Part shown: in pieces, positions 8,453 through 16,506 of the stretch | Layout of the letters: each line of letters opens with the position of its first letter | Position numbering within the stretch: position 1 is the stretch's first letter | Assembly: GCF_003730135.1 (NCBI RefSeq) | Contig: NZ_RJVO01000002.1 | Coordinates: 124,001 to 188,000 of the forward strand | DNA: 64,000 nucleotides | Reading direction: 5' to 3' | Source: Stagnimonas aquatica | GTDB lineage: Bacteria > Pseudomonadota > Gammaproteobacteria > Nevskiales > Nevskiaceae | The notes under the pieces: model-generated | The model's database searches: none | Told to the model about the DNA's origin: nothing | What the model saw: only the letters and a program-made list of their open reading frames with translations | Translations under genes and position numbers: made by a program

Positions 8453-11400
8453 TTATTCCCCTTCTATGTTCAACAAAGGCGTACCCAAGAAATCTCCTTC
8501 TTCTGTATCGCTACTTTTCCCCGTCAGCTTGGATTGGAGCCCTGAGACCTTGCGCAAAGGATCAAGGAATGAACCAAATAGCTCTCGATAAAGCCATGCA
8601 GCAGTAGCGTCCGACTGAGAGACTCCCTCCTCAAGCAGATAGCGCAACTGAACGAGCATGCTTGAGTTCTGACTGTCGTCCTCGCCGACCGCAGATTTAG
8701 GGGCCCACGCCGAGTCGACAAAAAAGCACTGCGCAGGACAGCCGTTGCGCATCGCGCGCCCAATAGTCTGTAACAAGATGACCGCAACATCTGCGGTGAA
8801 AGGTTTGAAAAGCTCCCCGAGAGTGCGCGAATAAAGCGGGTGGCGAAGAAGTTTCCCGACCCTCTTGTAAGTCTTCCCTCGAGCTTTCGTAAGCTTTTCA
8901 GCAAGACTCCCCATTGAGGTCACTGTTGAGAAATCCTGCATGTCGAAGCTCTGGGTGGCGGATGCTCCTAAGCTGACTAGTAGCGAGAGATCTTCGGGAC
9001 TTGGGTGCGGTCGAGTGAGGAAATAAAGACTTCCAATCGCTGCGTCGAGCTTTCTGGGTCCACTGGTGAAGACGATGTTGGCACCTCGACCCAGCGCCCC
9101 CATTGGAAAGATGAGAATGTCCCAGTTCGGATCGTCGCCCAAGGCTTCGACACGTGCGGCCGTGACATAGCCAACGTCGCCTAGGTGCTCCGGCAGTTCT
9201 TTAACTACGGCTACAACACGGCCACGCCACGCGGGGTAGCGTTGATCAATGTATGTCTTGAGTCGACGACACTGATCGTAGCTATTCACCACGAATGCAG
9301 CTCTTCGCTTTATGCCCTCACGGACATCGAACGTATCGCAGTCCCGCCAGAGCTGAGATTCACTTGGGCGGCCGTCCAAAAGTGAATCAACCATGCGCTC
9401 TAAATTGGAAAGCCTTTGATGCTCTGACCGAACTCCACTGAATCGATAGTGCCGTTCGCCCATCAACTCGCCGGTCTCTACTGGTCGAAATGCATAAAGT
9501 GATGACTGCTTTGCAGCGAAACCGGAGGCACGGCGGAGAATGTAGTGCGGCCCACTTGCGATGTGAGAGGCCGGGCTATCAGGCAGGTAGCTGGTAGCAC
9601 TGGTGAGGAGTACAGACGGACCATCCCGTGTCCCATCCGGACGAACACACCACTCGTGCAAGTGGTAAAGCAAAGCACGAGGAGCTCCCGAGAAAACAAC
9701 ATACTGCAGTCGAACGTCGAACAGGTCCCCCTTACCGCCCGAAGGTCCACGACTTGCAGCGAAAAATCGCACTCCAGAGAGACTGCCCAGCAAATTTTCT
9801 GGCGTTAAATCGAGTAATGCGTCAGAGCATCGGCGCTCGGCGGCGACTGGAATGAAGCCGTGATCTTCACCCAGCTGCGCCAATTTCGGCGACAGGCGCC
9901 GATAACCCAATATCGTGAAAGTCACAGCGATCAGCAACGCACAAACTTCATCTGTGTCGCCTTTGCCCGACGGCTTCACATAAGGCTTTAGAAGCTCGCT
10001 GATCTTTCGCTCTTGCTCTTCTCGCTGCTGTCGATTTACCGCATTGAGCCACCGAGCAAGCTCGGCCAGCAGGTTCGAACGAAGTTGATTAACAGTCTCA
10101 GTGTCTGTTCGAAGTCCAGCAGCCAACCGTTGCAATTCGTCATCAGCTAAAGTCTCGTTGCTTTCCGAGGTAGCAGCTCGGAACTGAAATGCCGGAATTG
10201 CAGCACTCTCCCATATCGAGCAAAGCGCATCTTTTGCCCGAGCATTTCCGTCTCTGAATTCTGCATCTGGATTTAACCCACTGTGCTTCGGAGGAGACAG
10301 CCAATCTCCGATGATTCGCAAAGTGGTCAACAACATCCCCTGCAACTCGTTCCGCAAACGATCAGGAAGTCGTTGCACGGCACTGATTAGGCAGATGTTT
10401 AGCTTTTCAAACTCCGCAGCTTCGATAGCAAGTTGGGCGAGGGAGTCATCGCCTAGCCATGCATTGACCCCCTTGCCGAGGAGCTGCAACGTCGTCTGCT
10501 GAGCCTGGTGATGAAAAGAGAGCGCATATCCGGACAACTGGAGCTGCGAGATTCCGCTCATGTCGAGATCGCGCTGCGCTTGATCCGCCTCATCGAAAAT
10601 GACCAGATCGAACTGCTCGGCGATCAAGTCGAAATATCGGATGTCCAATGCCGTCGTATGCGACGGCACTTTTGTGTCGGCTGACAAGACATGCCCCAGC
10701 CAAACAGAGGCAGTAGGTAGTTCACGTGGCGCACGGTTCAGCGAACATACGGACCAGGCTGGACACAGGTGCGCCTTGCCATCACGCGACTTTTCCGTGA
10801 CTTGGATGACATCTCGGCAAAAGCGGCTCTGAAAGCCGAACGCCTCCGATGGAGCTTGCGTAAAGGCCGGAAGGACACAATTCCCCTCGAACAACGGTGC
10901 AGAAGTCGTCGTGTTGGCAAAGCCCCTCAGGGAATCGCCGGTAGCAATTGACTCGGCAAGCTTGAGCGCGTGACGCTCACGTGTGGATCGACTCTGACCA
11001 ACAAGGAGGCCGGCGTTAACTTCGTACCCGCGCAGGTCATCTAGGTACTGCCGACACATCTCGATCGACGGCATGAACATGGCAACGCGGATACCGAATG
11101 CTTCGCAGTGCCTTAACAGACACATGAGAACCGTTGTCTTCCCCGCGCCCGGTAATCCGATCAAATGCTTCAGCCCTGTTAGATCGATTTCATCAACTGG
11201 AACGGGCGATGTCATGACCTTTTCAAGGTTTACAGCCTCAAGCCTCTTGCGCCAGTTACCAGGGCGTTCAGAGCCTCGACTCGTATCGATTTGATCCATC
11301 AAATCTGCTTGGTCGAGAAGCTGGGACCATCGGATGCGAATCGGCTCTCGCCGTCGCGTCTCAACTGAATGGGCAATAGGCGCTTGCAGATCGCTGGGTA

Positions 11401-11854
11401 ACCCCACGACTCCGTAGCGTCTCCTTTCTCCCGCGTAATCGACGCTGATCTCTATGGGCAACTTGTTCGACGGAAGCTTCTGCCCATGCTTTCCATGTTG
11501 CCGCGGCTGAGAGAGATGCCTCAGCCCCTCTTGGATTGCCAAGCTCGGCACATCGAACATGGGTTTGAAAGTGAGTGATTTCTCGTCGATGAGGTATTGG
11601 CGCGAATTACGATCGTTATAGCGAGCTGCATTCGCGCGCAAGGCCGGCAACGTGGTCATCCCGCGGCATAGCGTCCTCAAATTGATCAAGCTAACGCGAT
11701 GAGGCTTAAGCAACTGGCTTTCAGCGACACTTTGATAGCCCATCAAAAGAATGGGAGCGTCGATCAACGACCGACTTCCCAGGACGTGCTGCAGAAAGCC
11801 ACACAAGATGTCGAGCTTGTGAAGGCGCAGAGATTCGATTACTGGATCTTTCAT
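8453..11854 (-). CDS. DinG-like superfamily 2 helicase of pPIWI-RE system (pPIWI_RE_Z type)
   Basis: This 1133-residue helicase has Walker A GLPGAGKTT at 233-241, DEAD Walker B at 421-424 and motif VI QTIGRAMRNG at 1029-1038. Four cysteines between motifs I and II (C326, C346, C364, C370) could ligate an iron-sulphur cluster as in XPD/DinG helicases; this is my reading of spacing, not proof. The roughly 230 residues before Walker A match the accessory region expected of the pPIWI-RE helicase. The gene overlaps the end of the nuclease-like gene by 4 nt (ATGA) and precedes the PIWI gene, so all three are one transcription unit. Probable role: unwinding target duplex or R-loop for the PIWI protein. 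Confidence 0.82.
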   Translation of the reverse strand: MKDPVIESLRLHKLDILCGFLQHVLGSRSLIDAPILLMGYQSVAESQLLKPHRVSLINLRTLCRGMTTLPALRANAARYNDRNSRQYLIDEKSLTFKPMFDVPSLAIQEGLRHLSQPRQHGKHGQKLPSNKLPIEISVDYAGERRRYGVVGLPSDLQAPIAHSVETRRREPIRIRWSQLLDQADLMDQIDTSRGSERPGNWRKRLEAVNLEKVMTSPVPVDEIDLTGLKHLIGLPGAGKTTVLMCLLRHCEAFGIRVAMFMPSIEMCRQYLDDLRGYEVNAGLLVGQSRSTRERHALKLAESIATGDSLRGFANTTTSAPLFEGNCVLPAFTQAPSEAFGFQSRFCRDVIQVTEKSRDGKAHLCPAWSVCSLNRAPRELPTASVWLGHVLSADTKVPSHTTALDIRYFDLIAEQFDLVIFDEADQAQRDLDMSGISQLQLSGYALSFHHQAQQTTLQLLGKGVNAWLGDDSLAQLAIEAAEFEKLNICLISAVQRLPDRLRNELQGMLLTTLRIIGDWLSPPKHSGLNPDAEFRDGNARAKDALCSIWESAAIPAFQFRAATSESNETLADDELQRLAAGLRTDTETVNQLRSNLLAELARWLNAVNRQQREEQERKISELLKPYVKPSGKGDTDEVCALLIAVTFTILGYRRLSPKLAQLGEDHGFIPVAAERRCSDALLDLTPENLLGSLSGVRFFAASRGPSGGKGDLFDVRLQYVVFSGAPRALLYHLHEWCVRPDGTRDGPSVLLTSATSYLPDSPASHIASGPHYILRRASGFAAKQSSLYAFRPVETGELMGERHYRFSGVRSEHQRLSNLERMVDSLLDGRPSESQLWRDCDTFDVREGIKRRAAFVVNSYDQCRRLKTYIDQRYPAWRGRVVAVVKELPEHLGDVGYVTAARVEALGDDPNWDILIFPMGALGRGANIVFTSGPRKLDAAIGSLYFLTRPHPSPEDLSLLVSLGASATQSFDMQDFSTVTSMGSLAEKLTKARGKTYKRVGKLLRHPLYSRTLGELFKPFTADVAVILLQTIGRAMRNGCPAQCFFVDSAWAPKSAVGEDDSQNSSMLVQLRYLLEEGVSQSDATAAWLYRELFGSFLDPLRKVSGLQSKLTGKSSDTEEGDFLGTPLLNIEGE

Positions 11855-13317
11855 TCGATCGCCTTCATTCGCTTCAAAAGGGCTGACATCGACAAAAATT
11901 CAATGTCGGAGCCACCTCGGTACTCGCGCTTGAGCACCTCCAAGTAGTTTGGAAAGCGTTTTAAGCTTTGATCGTTTATGGCGACGATCTTTTTCTCATA
12001 AAACGAAAGAAGGCCTGGTTTTTTTGACAATGCCTCCGCGAGCACAAAAGCATTTGAATGACTCTTCACATCAATGCCTGTTTTGCCCCCATCAAAGCTG
12101 ATGTCGCAAGAATCAAAATCGGGATACAGCATGTACGGCAAACTCAAATTTTCTGCTTTCCGAGCGATAGCGAGCTCATCGATCGCCGGACCGATCCAGT
12201 AGGTCATCACATGCGGGCGAGCGATTCTGGTGTTTGCGCCGTGCTCGGAACGAACCAAAGTCGGATCGACAGGCTCCTCAAAGCCAACACATTGCGGAAT
12301 TACGCAGGCGACTTTTCCAGTCACTCGCGCTGCACGCATTGGCGTCCTACAACTCTTACAACGGTACAAACCACCATTTACTAAATGGTGTGGTTGAACA
12401 GACTCGTAGCAGGAGTTTATGAAAGCCACCGCAAGCTGAATCGCCTGGGATCGCTGATAGACACGGATCTCGTCGACAGTCGTGATCGCGTGCTCGGCTA
12501 TGAATCTGCGCAAGATCGTGTAGACCTCAGGCGCACGGCCTACAAAACGATCGCTTGTCGCCCGAAGCTCTTCGAATGCCAGTTGCTCTAGTAGGTCGAG
12601 TTCGTTTCGAGCCAATCGAGCCATTTCTACGGCGTCAATCGTCGGCAAGCGAGTCGCTGGGTCAAGAAGTCTCACCCCAGCAAATGCAAACTGGGGATCT
12701 TCAAATACCGGCAGGTTCCAAGCACCCGAGGCAAAGGTTTCACGACAGCGAGCCAACACGTCATGCACTGAGCCGAATTCATCGACGAGCCCAGCCGAGA
12801 CCTTCAGTGCACCAAGCCGCAACATGGCTAAATACATGGCGTGGGGCAAAAGTGGACCTTGAATCAGGACGTCCCCGCCACGGCACGCTCGATAGACCTC
12901 CACAACAGCGATAGCCAGAAGGCGTACAGCCTGCTCAGCACGCTCCCGCGTCTCGCGAGAAACGGAAATCCCCAAGTGCTCGGACGCCGACATGGGTGCT
13001 CGAATAGCCTCAAGCAAATTCTCAGGAGCCTGGTGCGGAATCCAATCTGCAAGTTGTTTACGGGACCAACGCACGTCGGCTAATCGCCGTGCAGCAGCAA
13101 GTTCCAGAATGTGCCGCCAGGTAAATTGCTTCCCCTCCGGAGCGGAGAGCACCCCAATTTGCCGGTACGCAATCACCCCATTTCGGCCGTACGGCTCAAG
13201 CGATAGCGCGGCTTTGCTGAGAAGCGAGTTGACCTTCTCAGCCAGTCCAGACGCAGATCCGAACCAGTCACGAGATGATCTTATTTCATTGATTAATAAC
13301 GATATTTTATCCGACAT
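11851..13317 (-). CDS. PD-(D/E)XK-like nuclease of pPIWI-RE system (pPIWI_RE_Y type)
   Basis: This 488-residue protein is the first gene of the operon. A mid-C-terminal Zn-knuckle (CKSC ... C-x5-C around ACVIPQC) precedes a restriction-endonuclease-like core: D400, D402 and D405, then GIDVKSH with D416 and K418, fitting D-x(n)-D/E-x-K. I chose the ATG because the TTG two codons earlier gives no better ribosome site and because a -10 box lies exactly 7 nt upstream of the ATG. That spacing would make the A of ATG the first transcribed base. No Shine-Dalgarno sequence is visible. Inferred role: the nuclease arm of the pPIWI-RE defence system. Confidence 0.8.
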   Translation of the reverse strand: MSDKISLLINEIRSSRDWFGSASGLAEKVNSLLSKAALSLEPYGRNGVIAYRQIGVLSAPEGKQFTWRHILELAAARRLADVRWSRKQLADWIPHQAPENLLEAIRAPMSASEHLGISVSRETRERAEQAVRLLAIAVVEVYRACRGGDVLIQGPLLPHAMYLAMLRLGALKVSAGLVDEFGSVHDVLARCRETFASGAWNLPVFEDPQFAFAGVRLLDPATRLPTIDAVEMARLARNELDLLEQLAFEELRATSDRFVGRAPEVYTILRRFIAEHAITTVDEIRVYQRSQAIQLAVAFINSCYESVQPHHLVNGGLYRCKSCRTPMRAARVTGKVACVIPQCVGFEEPVDPTLVRSEHGANTRIARPHVMTYWIGPAIDELAIARKAENLSLPYMLYPDFDSCDISFDGGKTGIDVKSHSNAFVLAEALSKKPGLLSFYEKKIVAINDQSLKRFPNYLEVLKREYRGGSDIEFLSMSALLKRMKAIE

Positions 13318-13363
13318 GTACAATATTATACATACAAGAAAATGCTTTGTATAATATTATACA
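13317..13363 (-). promoter_or_regulatory. Leaderless promoter of pPIWI-RE operon inside two palindromic operators
   Basis: Two 16-bp sites lie with centres 31 bp apart, about three helical turns. The distal one (TGTATAATATTATACA) is a perfect palindrome and the proximal one differs from it by one base. On the minus strand TATACA in the distal site and TATAAT in the proximal site are separated by exactly 17 bp, as in a sigma-70 promoter. Seven bases separate TATAAT from the ATG. A dimeric repressor on both sites would cover -35 and -10. The sites are seen directly; their use as promoter and operator is inferred. No obvious repressor gene is encoded next to it. Confidence 0.65.
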
Positions 13364-13478
13364 TATCGTCTTTTTTGTGTAAGGCCGGGTTCAACGCACC
13401 ACGCAGATTGAGGCGATCTGGTGGCCGCGAGCCAGTCACAGGCCACCATGAGTACTGAGCTTCCAGAAACTGGGAAGA

Positions 13479-13724
13479 TCAATCGAGCTTTTTCCCTACA
13501 GGCGGTATCGATTCGCTCCTTTCCGGACGCACGAAAGGCTTCGATGCACGAGCGATCAGCTTGCTCGGCACAGCATGAGAATCGAGGAGTTCATTGAATA
13601 TGACCTTCTGGACTTCGGCAGGTAGCTTGAAAACTTCGATCTGGAAGAAATGGTCTACCTCCTCTTCAGTCTTCGCCCCATATCGCGCCGCGATTTCACT
13701 GTAGATGTGCATGGGCGTCGTCAT
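13479..13724 (-). CDS. Small hypothetical protein
   Basis: This 81-residue protein begins MTTPMHIYSEIAARYG. A good AGGGGAGGT ribosome site lies just upstream of the ATG, which fixes the start although the frame is open further upstream. The sequence predicts several helices (residues 4-60) and a basic proline-containing tail. I do not recognise a family. It starts 29 nt inside the 3' end of the upstream phosphatase gene on the same strand, so it is probably co-expressed with it. Confidence 0.6.
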   Translation of the reverse strand: MTTPMHIYSEIAARYGAKTEEEVDHFFQIEVFKLPAEVQKVIFNELLDSHAVPSKLIARASKPFVRPERSESIPPVGKKLD

Positions 13725-14679
13725 GGCCGACCTCCCCTGATACAACCCCCGGTGTTGCAGCGTCTGCTTCCAGGATCCTCCGCAACGACACGCGAACATC
13801 CCAAGCGGTGTACGGCATCGCCAGCGTGCCGGAATGGACGTGGCGAAGCGGTGCTTTGAGATTCTTCCGCCACCCGACTTGCCAGTAGCGGCGTGTAGCT
13901 GGCTCCACCATCGTCAGTCGGCCCAGAGGGCGATAGACGCCCGTATCGATCGACAGGCGGTTGGCGATGGCGACAGGCTCGAAGTTCGGGGTGATAACGT
14001 GACCACTGATCAGCAGGTCCACTCCCGGCGTTCGGCAAGCACGTCGCTGAAGAGAGCGACGGTTTCGGGCTAGTCCCCGTTCGTAGCCCTGTGTGCTCCG
14101 TAGCCCCAGCGCTCCCTCCAAGGCGGCCTGTTCGCGCCCTCGAATGACATCCCAGACCAAAGTGCCGACTCTTGGACTTTGAGGCAGCATGTCGTGGACA
14201 TCGACGCCATACAGGGCGCTCCAGGCGGTTTTGATGGGTAGCATGGCGTGGATCACACCAATCAAACCGCCTTGTGGCTGCTCGATTTCGAGGGCCAGCG
14301 GCAGTGACTTCAAGCGCGCTATCAGCTGAGCGCGCTTTGAGGCTTGCAGCTTCCCGTGCCAGTCGAGGTGGTCCGAGTACCGTAGCCGCTCCTCCCACTG
14401 CGTGTAGGGGGTGATTCGAAATTGCGAGAGTGACCAGATCTCGTGATTCCCCAAGACGGCGAAGAACCATGGGGTGTCGAGCAATTCTGTTGCCCCTAAG
14501 GAATCCGGCCCTCGATCAACGAGATCGCCGACAGAGATAACCCGGTCGGATGACGGGTCAAAGGCGATGTATTCGAGTAGCCGCGTAAGGTGATCGGTGC
14601 AGCCGTGCAGGTCGCCGATATAGAAGTCGCGGCCACTGGAGTTCGGGGGCAGCCGACGAACGATGGATGGGTTTCGCAC
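13696..14679 (-). CDS. PPP-family metallophosphatase (serine/threonine phosphatase-like)
   Basis: This 327-residue protein contains the three signature blocks of PPP-type metallophosphatases: GDLHG (about residue 22), GDLVDRGPDS (about 51) and GNHE (about 76), followed by SGHVI later. These bind two metals and phosphate. Bacterial members such as PrpA/PphA-type enzymes are usually near 220 residues, so this one has an extended C-terminal part. The start is GTG, supported by AGGAG six bases upstream. The tRNA on the same strand ends only about 25 nt before this start, so the tRNA sits in the likely 5' leader. Substrate is unknown. Confidence 0.8.
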   Translation of the reverse strand: MRNPSIVRRLPPNSSGRDFYIGDLHGCTDHLTRLLEYIAFDPSSDRVISVGDLVDRGPDSLGATELLDTPWFFAVLGNHEIWSLSQFRITPYTQWEERLRYSDHLDWHGKLQASKRAQLIARLKSLPLALEIEQPQGGLIGVIHAMLPIKTAWSALYGVDVHDMLPQSPRVGTLVWDVIRGREQAALEGALGLRSTQGYERGLARNRRSLQRRACRTPGVDLLISGHVITPNFEPVAIANRLSIDTGVYRPLGRLTMVEPATRRYWQVGWRKNLKAPLRHVHSGTLAMPYTAWDVRVSLRRILEADAATPGVVSGEVGHDDAHAHLQ

Positions 14680-14704
14680 ACGAAACTCCTCATAACGATT
14701 GGAG

Positions 14705-14809
14705 TGGTGCCCGGGGCGGGAATCGAACCCGCATCAGCTCGCTTATCTGGCGAGTGCTGTGAACCGGTTTATAAGGCCGGCGCTTTGAACCAATGTCAGC
14801 CACCCGGGC
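14705..14809 (-). tRNA. Type-II (long variable arm) tRNA with UAU anticodon, CCA encoded
   Basis: Read on the minus strand: a perfect 7-bp acceptor stem GCCCGGG/CCCGGGC, discriminator A and encoded CCA. Conserved tertiary bases are present: U8, A14, G18G19, A21, U33 and a T-loop TTCGATT on a 5-bp stem. The anticodon loop CTTATAA gives UAU (codon AUA), with a C-A mismatch at the last stem pair. A 31-nt variable region folds as CAG-(CA)-CTCGC...GCGAG-CTG. Total length is 105 nt with CCA. Isoleucine tRNAs normally have short variable loops, whereas long arms belong to Leu, Ser, Tyr and Sec tRNAs, so the charged amino acid is uncertain. Its 5' end can also join an upstream 9-bp hairpin (GGGCGTTGA/TCAACGCCC). 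Confidence 0.75.
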
Positions 14810-14928
14810 GTTGAACAGATCAACGCCCGACGTATTCGGACTTGGTGCCGCTCAGTCGCGGCTGTGATTTTCAATGAGCTCAACATGGCGATCAGGCGTC
14901 CTGATCGGCCGCACGGATCACGGCAGCC

Positions 14929-14957
14929 TTGCCCCAAGCGCAGTCGGATTCGATAAT
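14929..14957 (+). promoter_or_regulatory. Putative sigma-70 promoter of a small RNA
   Basis: TTGCCC and GATAAT are separated by exactly 17 bp. Transcription would start near position 14964 and meet a strong terminator about 140 nt later. No convincing coding frame with a ribosome site is present between them. Confidence 0.4.
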
Positions 14958-14963
14958 CAACGC

Positions 14964-15103
14964 GGGCGACGGATCAGTTGAGGCGAAAGCCGAGAGCGCC
15001 CACCCTGAAGGAATTCGGCCACGCGCGAGCGGGATACGTCGCAAGACGGAAGTGCAGAACTGAGCCACGGCAAGCTGGGCACCTTCGGGTGCCCAGTTTT
15101 TTT
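14964..15103 (+). ncRNA. Candidate small RNA of about 140 nt
   Basis: This stretch is bounded by a putative promoter and an excellent intrinsic terminator: CTGGGCACC, TTCG tetraloop, GGTGCCCAG, then seven T. The terminator needs a plus-strand transcript, yet the nearest gene to the left is on the minus strand and no plus-strand gene with a ribosome site is seen. I know no homologous family. Presence of the terminator is directly seen; the RNA itself is inferred. Confidence 0.4.
15075..15103 (+). terminator. Intrinsic terminator with TTCG loop
   Basis: A perfect 9-bp stem (CTGGGCACC/GGTGCCCAG) has a UUCG tetraloop and is followed by TTTTTTT. It would end plus-strand transcription coming from the region next to the tRNA. 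Confidence 0.85.
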
Positions 15104-15320
15104 GCCGGCCGTTGCCTCGGTTGCAGACGGCTAAAGTTGGCGAAACGCCACTCAAAATCGCATGAGTGTCATTGCCACCGACTGAGATGTCGTTGGCCGG
15201 GACAGCTACGTCCTCGGTCCATCGTTGGACCTGGGTCACGGTCTTGCCAAACACCAGGTGGGGTTTGGAGAGGTTTTGGATTGTGCTCATGGGGGCGTGC
15301 TTGGAAACAGGACCCAACGC

Positions 15321-15361
15321 CAGAAAAGAAAACGCCCCGGAAGTGAGCCTCCCGGGGCGTT
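15321..15361 (-). terminator. Intrinsic terminator, minus strand
   Basis: A 10-bp perfect stem (AACGCCCCGG/CCGGGGCGTT) with an 11-nt loop is followed on the minus strand by TTCTTTTCTG. It implies a minus-strand transcript from the roughly 300-nt stretch to the right, where no coding gene is recognised. Confidence 0.6.
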
Positions 15362-15673
15362 GGATTCACAGGGAGGTCGGACTTGCCGACCTCGATTTGT
15401 CAGATCAGGCCGGCAACGTCGGGGCGGAGATCCGTATGCGTATGACCTGGTGCGCACGCACACTCCCGCCGGCGCTTTGAGCGCTCAGGATGGGGAGGGC
15501 GGAAGGAGTGCGGGCCATGGTTTTCGGGTAGCGCGAGGGGTGTGCGTCCGTTTCATGCTAGGCCCGCCGCCGGGAGCTTGGCAAGCCAGTGGGAGCTACG
15601 CCCCCTGCGTCTGGATATGCTGCCCCAACGCCAAGTCACCGCCCTGCTCGCCTAAATTAAATCGCACTAAACA
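15362..15673. other. Intergenic stretch without recognisable gene
   Basis: About 310 nt lie between the minus-strand terminator and the HEPN-like gene. Frames on both strands are short or lack ribosome sites and family features. The terminator at its left edge suggests a minus-strand RNA may arise here, but I cannot place a promoter. Confidence 0.4.
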
Positions 15674-16459
15674 ATGCTGCCTCCACGCTCACAGCTTCAG
15701 CCAGAGGTCGAACGGCGCATCGGACGCAACCTGCTCCGATATCAGCTGGTAGAGCTGCGATTGAAGATGCTGCTGCCCCTCCGACACTTCACGATGACGA
15801 CCGCGGGCGTCGAGGAGGTCCGGGCGCACTCCGAGAAGCTACGGCTTCTCACCTTGGGACAGCTTCTGGGCGCATACGGCGCTTCGTCTGGCCCGACACC
15901 TAGGTCTGATCGGCTCGGCCATCTCGAAGCTTTTGTGGCCGCGCGAAATTGGCTAGTCCACCACCTCATCAGCGACCACGGATTTCTGGCGAGCGATGAG
16001 CAGTGCCAAAGCTGCATCGAACGGTTGGACCGAGACTATGAGGCTGCATTCATTCTGGCGAATGAGGTGATGGAGGCCACGCGCATCACAATCAAAGTGC
16101 TGAAGGCATTCCTCGATTCCTGGGTCGAGGTGGGGGCCGATATCGGAGATGGTCAACGCCTGGCCGAAGCTCTGGCTCTGCGCCTTGCCGGCGAGTCAGT
16201 CGGAACCATCACATTGACGGTACCTCTCAACAGCGTCGAGAGCATCCTTGCGATAGCGATGGAGCGACTTCAGAAGTCCCACGTCGACAAGGAGGGTTGG
16301 ACGCATTTCAACGCGGTCGGGCAACTGGCCCGGCAAGAAATTTCAGGCTTGCCCAAAGGACTTTTGGCGATCGCCAGGCAGATCCCTGGGTTTAAGTTCG
16401 AACAGCGGCCAGCCAAAAGTCCCAATGCCAGTTGGATGTTCAGGCGAACTGAGACTTAG
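15674..16459 (+). CDS. HEPN-like protein with possible C-terminal OST-HTH/LOTUS domain
   Basis: The 261 residues divide into a helical N-terminal half and a small C-terminal domain. The N-terminal half has a conserved ARNWLVHH segment (R91-x4-H96), the R-x(4-6)-H signature of HEPN RNases. It lies on a helix following the acidic EAFVAA segment, as in HEPN folds. The last 55 or so residues, from GWTHFNAVGQLAR to the SWMFRR strand, resemble an OST-HTH/LOTUS winged helix, a domain that binds RNA. Both assignments are by motif and pattern only. HEPN proteins in islands usually cleave RNA during phage response. The ATG has no clear ribosome site. No antitoxin-like minimal nucleotidyltransferase is adjacent. 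Confidence 0.5.
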   Translation: MLPPRSQLQPEVERRIGRNLLRYQLVELRLKMLLPLRHFTMTTAGVEEVRAHSEKLRLLTLGQLLGAYGASSGPTPRSDRLGHLEAFVAARNWLVHHLISDHGFLASDEQCQSCIERLDRDYEAAFILANEVMEATRITIKVLKAFLDSWVEVGADIGDGQRLAEALALRLAGESVGTITLTVPLNSVESILAIAMERLQKSHVDKEGWTHFNAVGQLARQEISGLPKGLLAIARQIPGFKFEQRPAKSPNASWMFRRTET

Positions 16460-16506
16460 GCCGAGGATTTCAGCAACGGAGCTACGCGCGATGACAAAGC
16501 GTAGGG

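Noticed and set aside
14705-14809. Calling the tRNA a plain tRNA-Leu or tRNA-Ile
   Set aside because: The long arm and A73 point to Leu or Tyr type, but the anticodon reads UAU. Neither label is safe without a model score.
14892-15290. Minus-strand frame of about 132 codons starting MSTIQNLSKPH
   Set aside because: It has no ribosome site, a minus-strand terminator lies just upstream of its start, it covers the plus-strand UUCG terminator, and no family features are seen. It may be real but cannot be supported.
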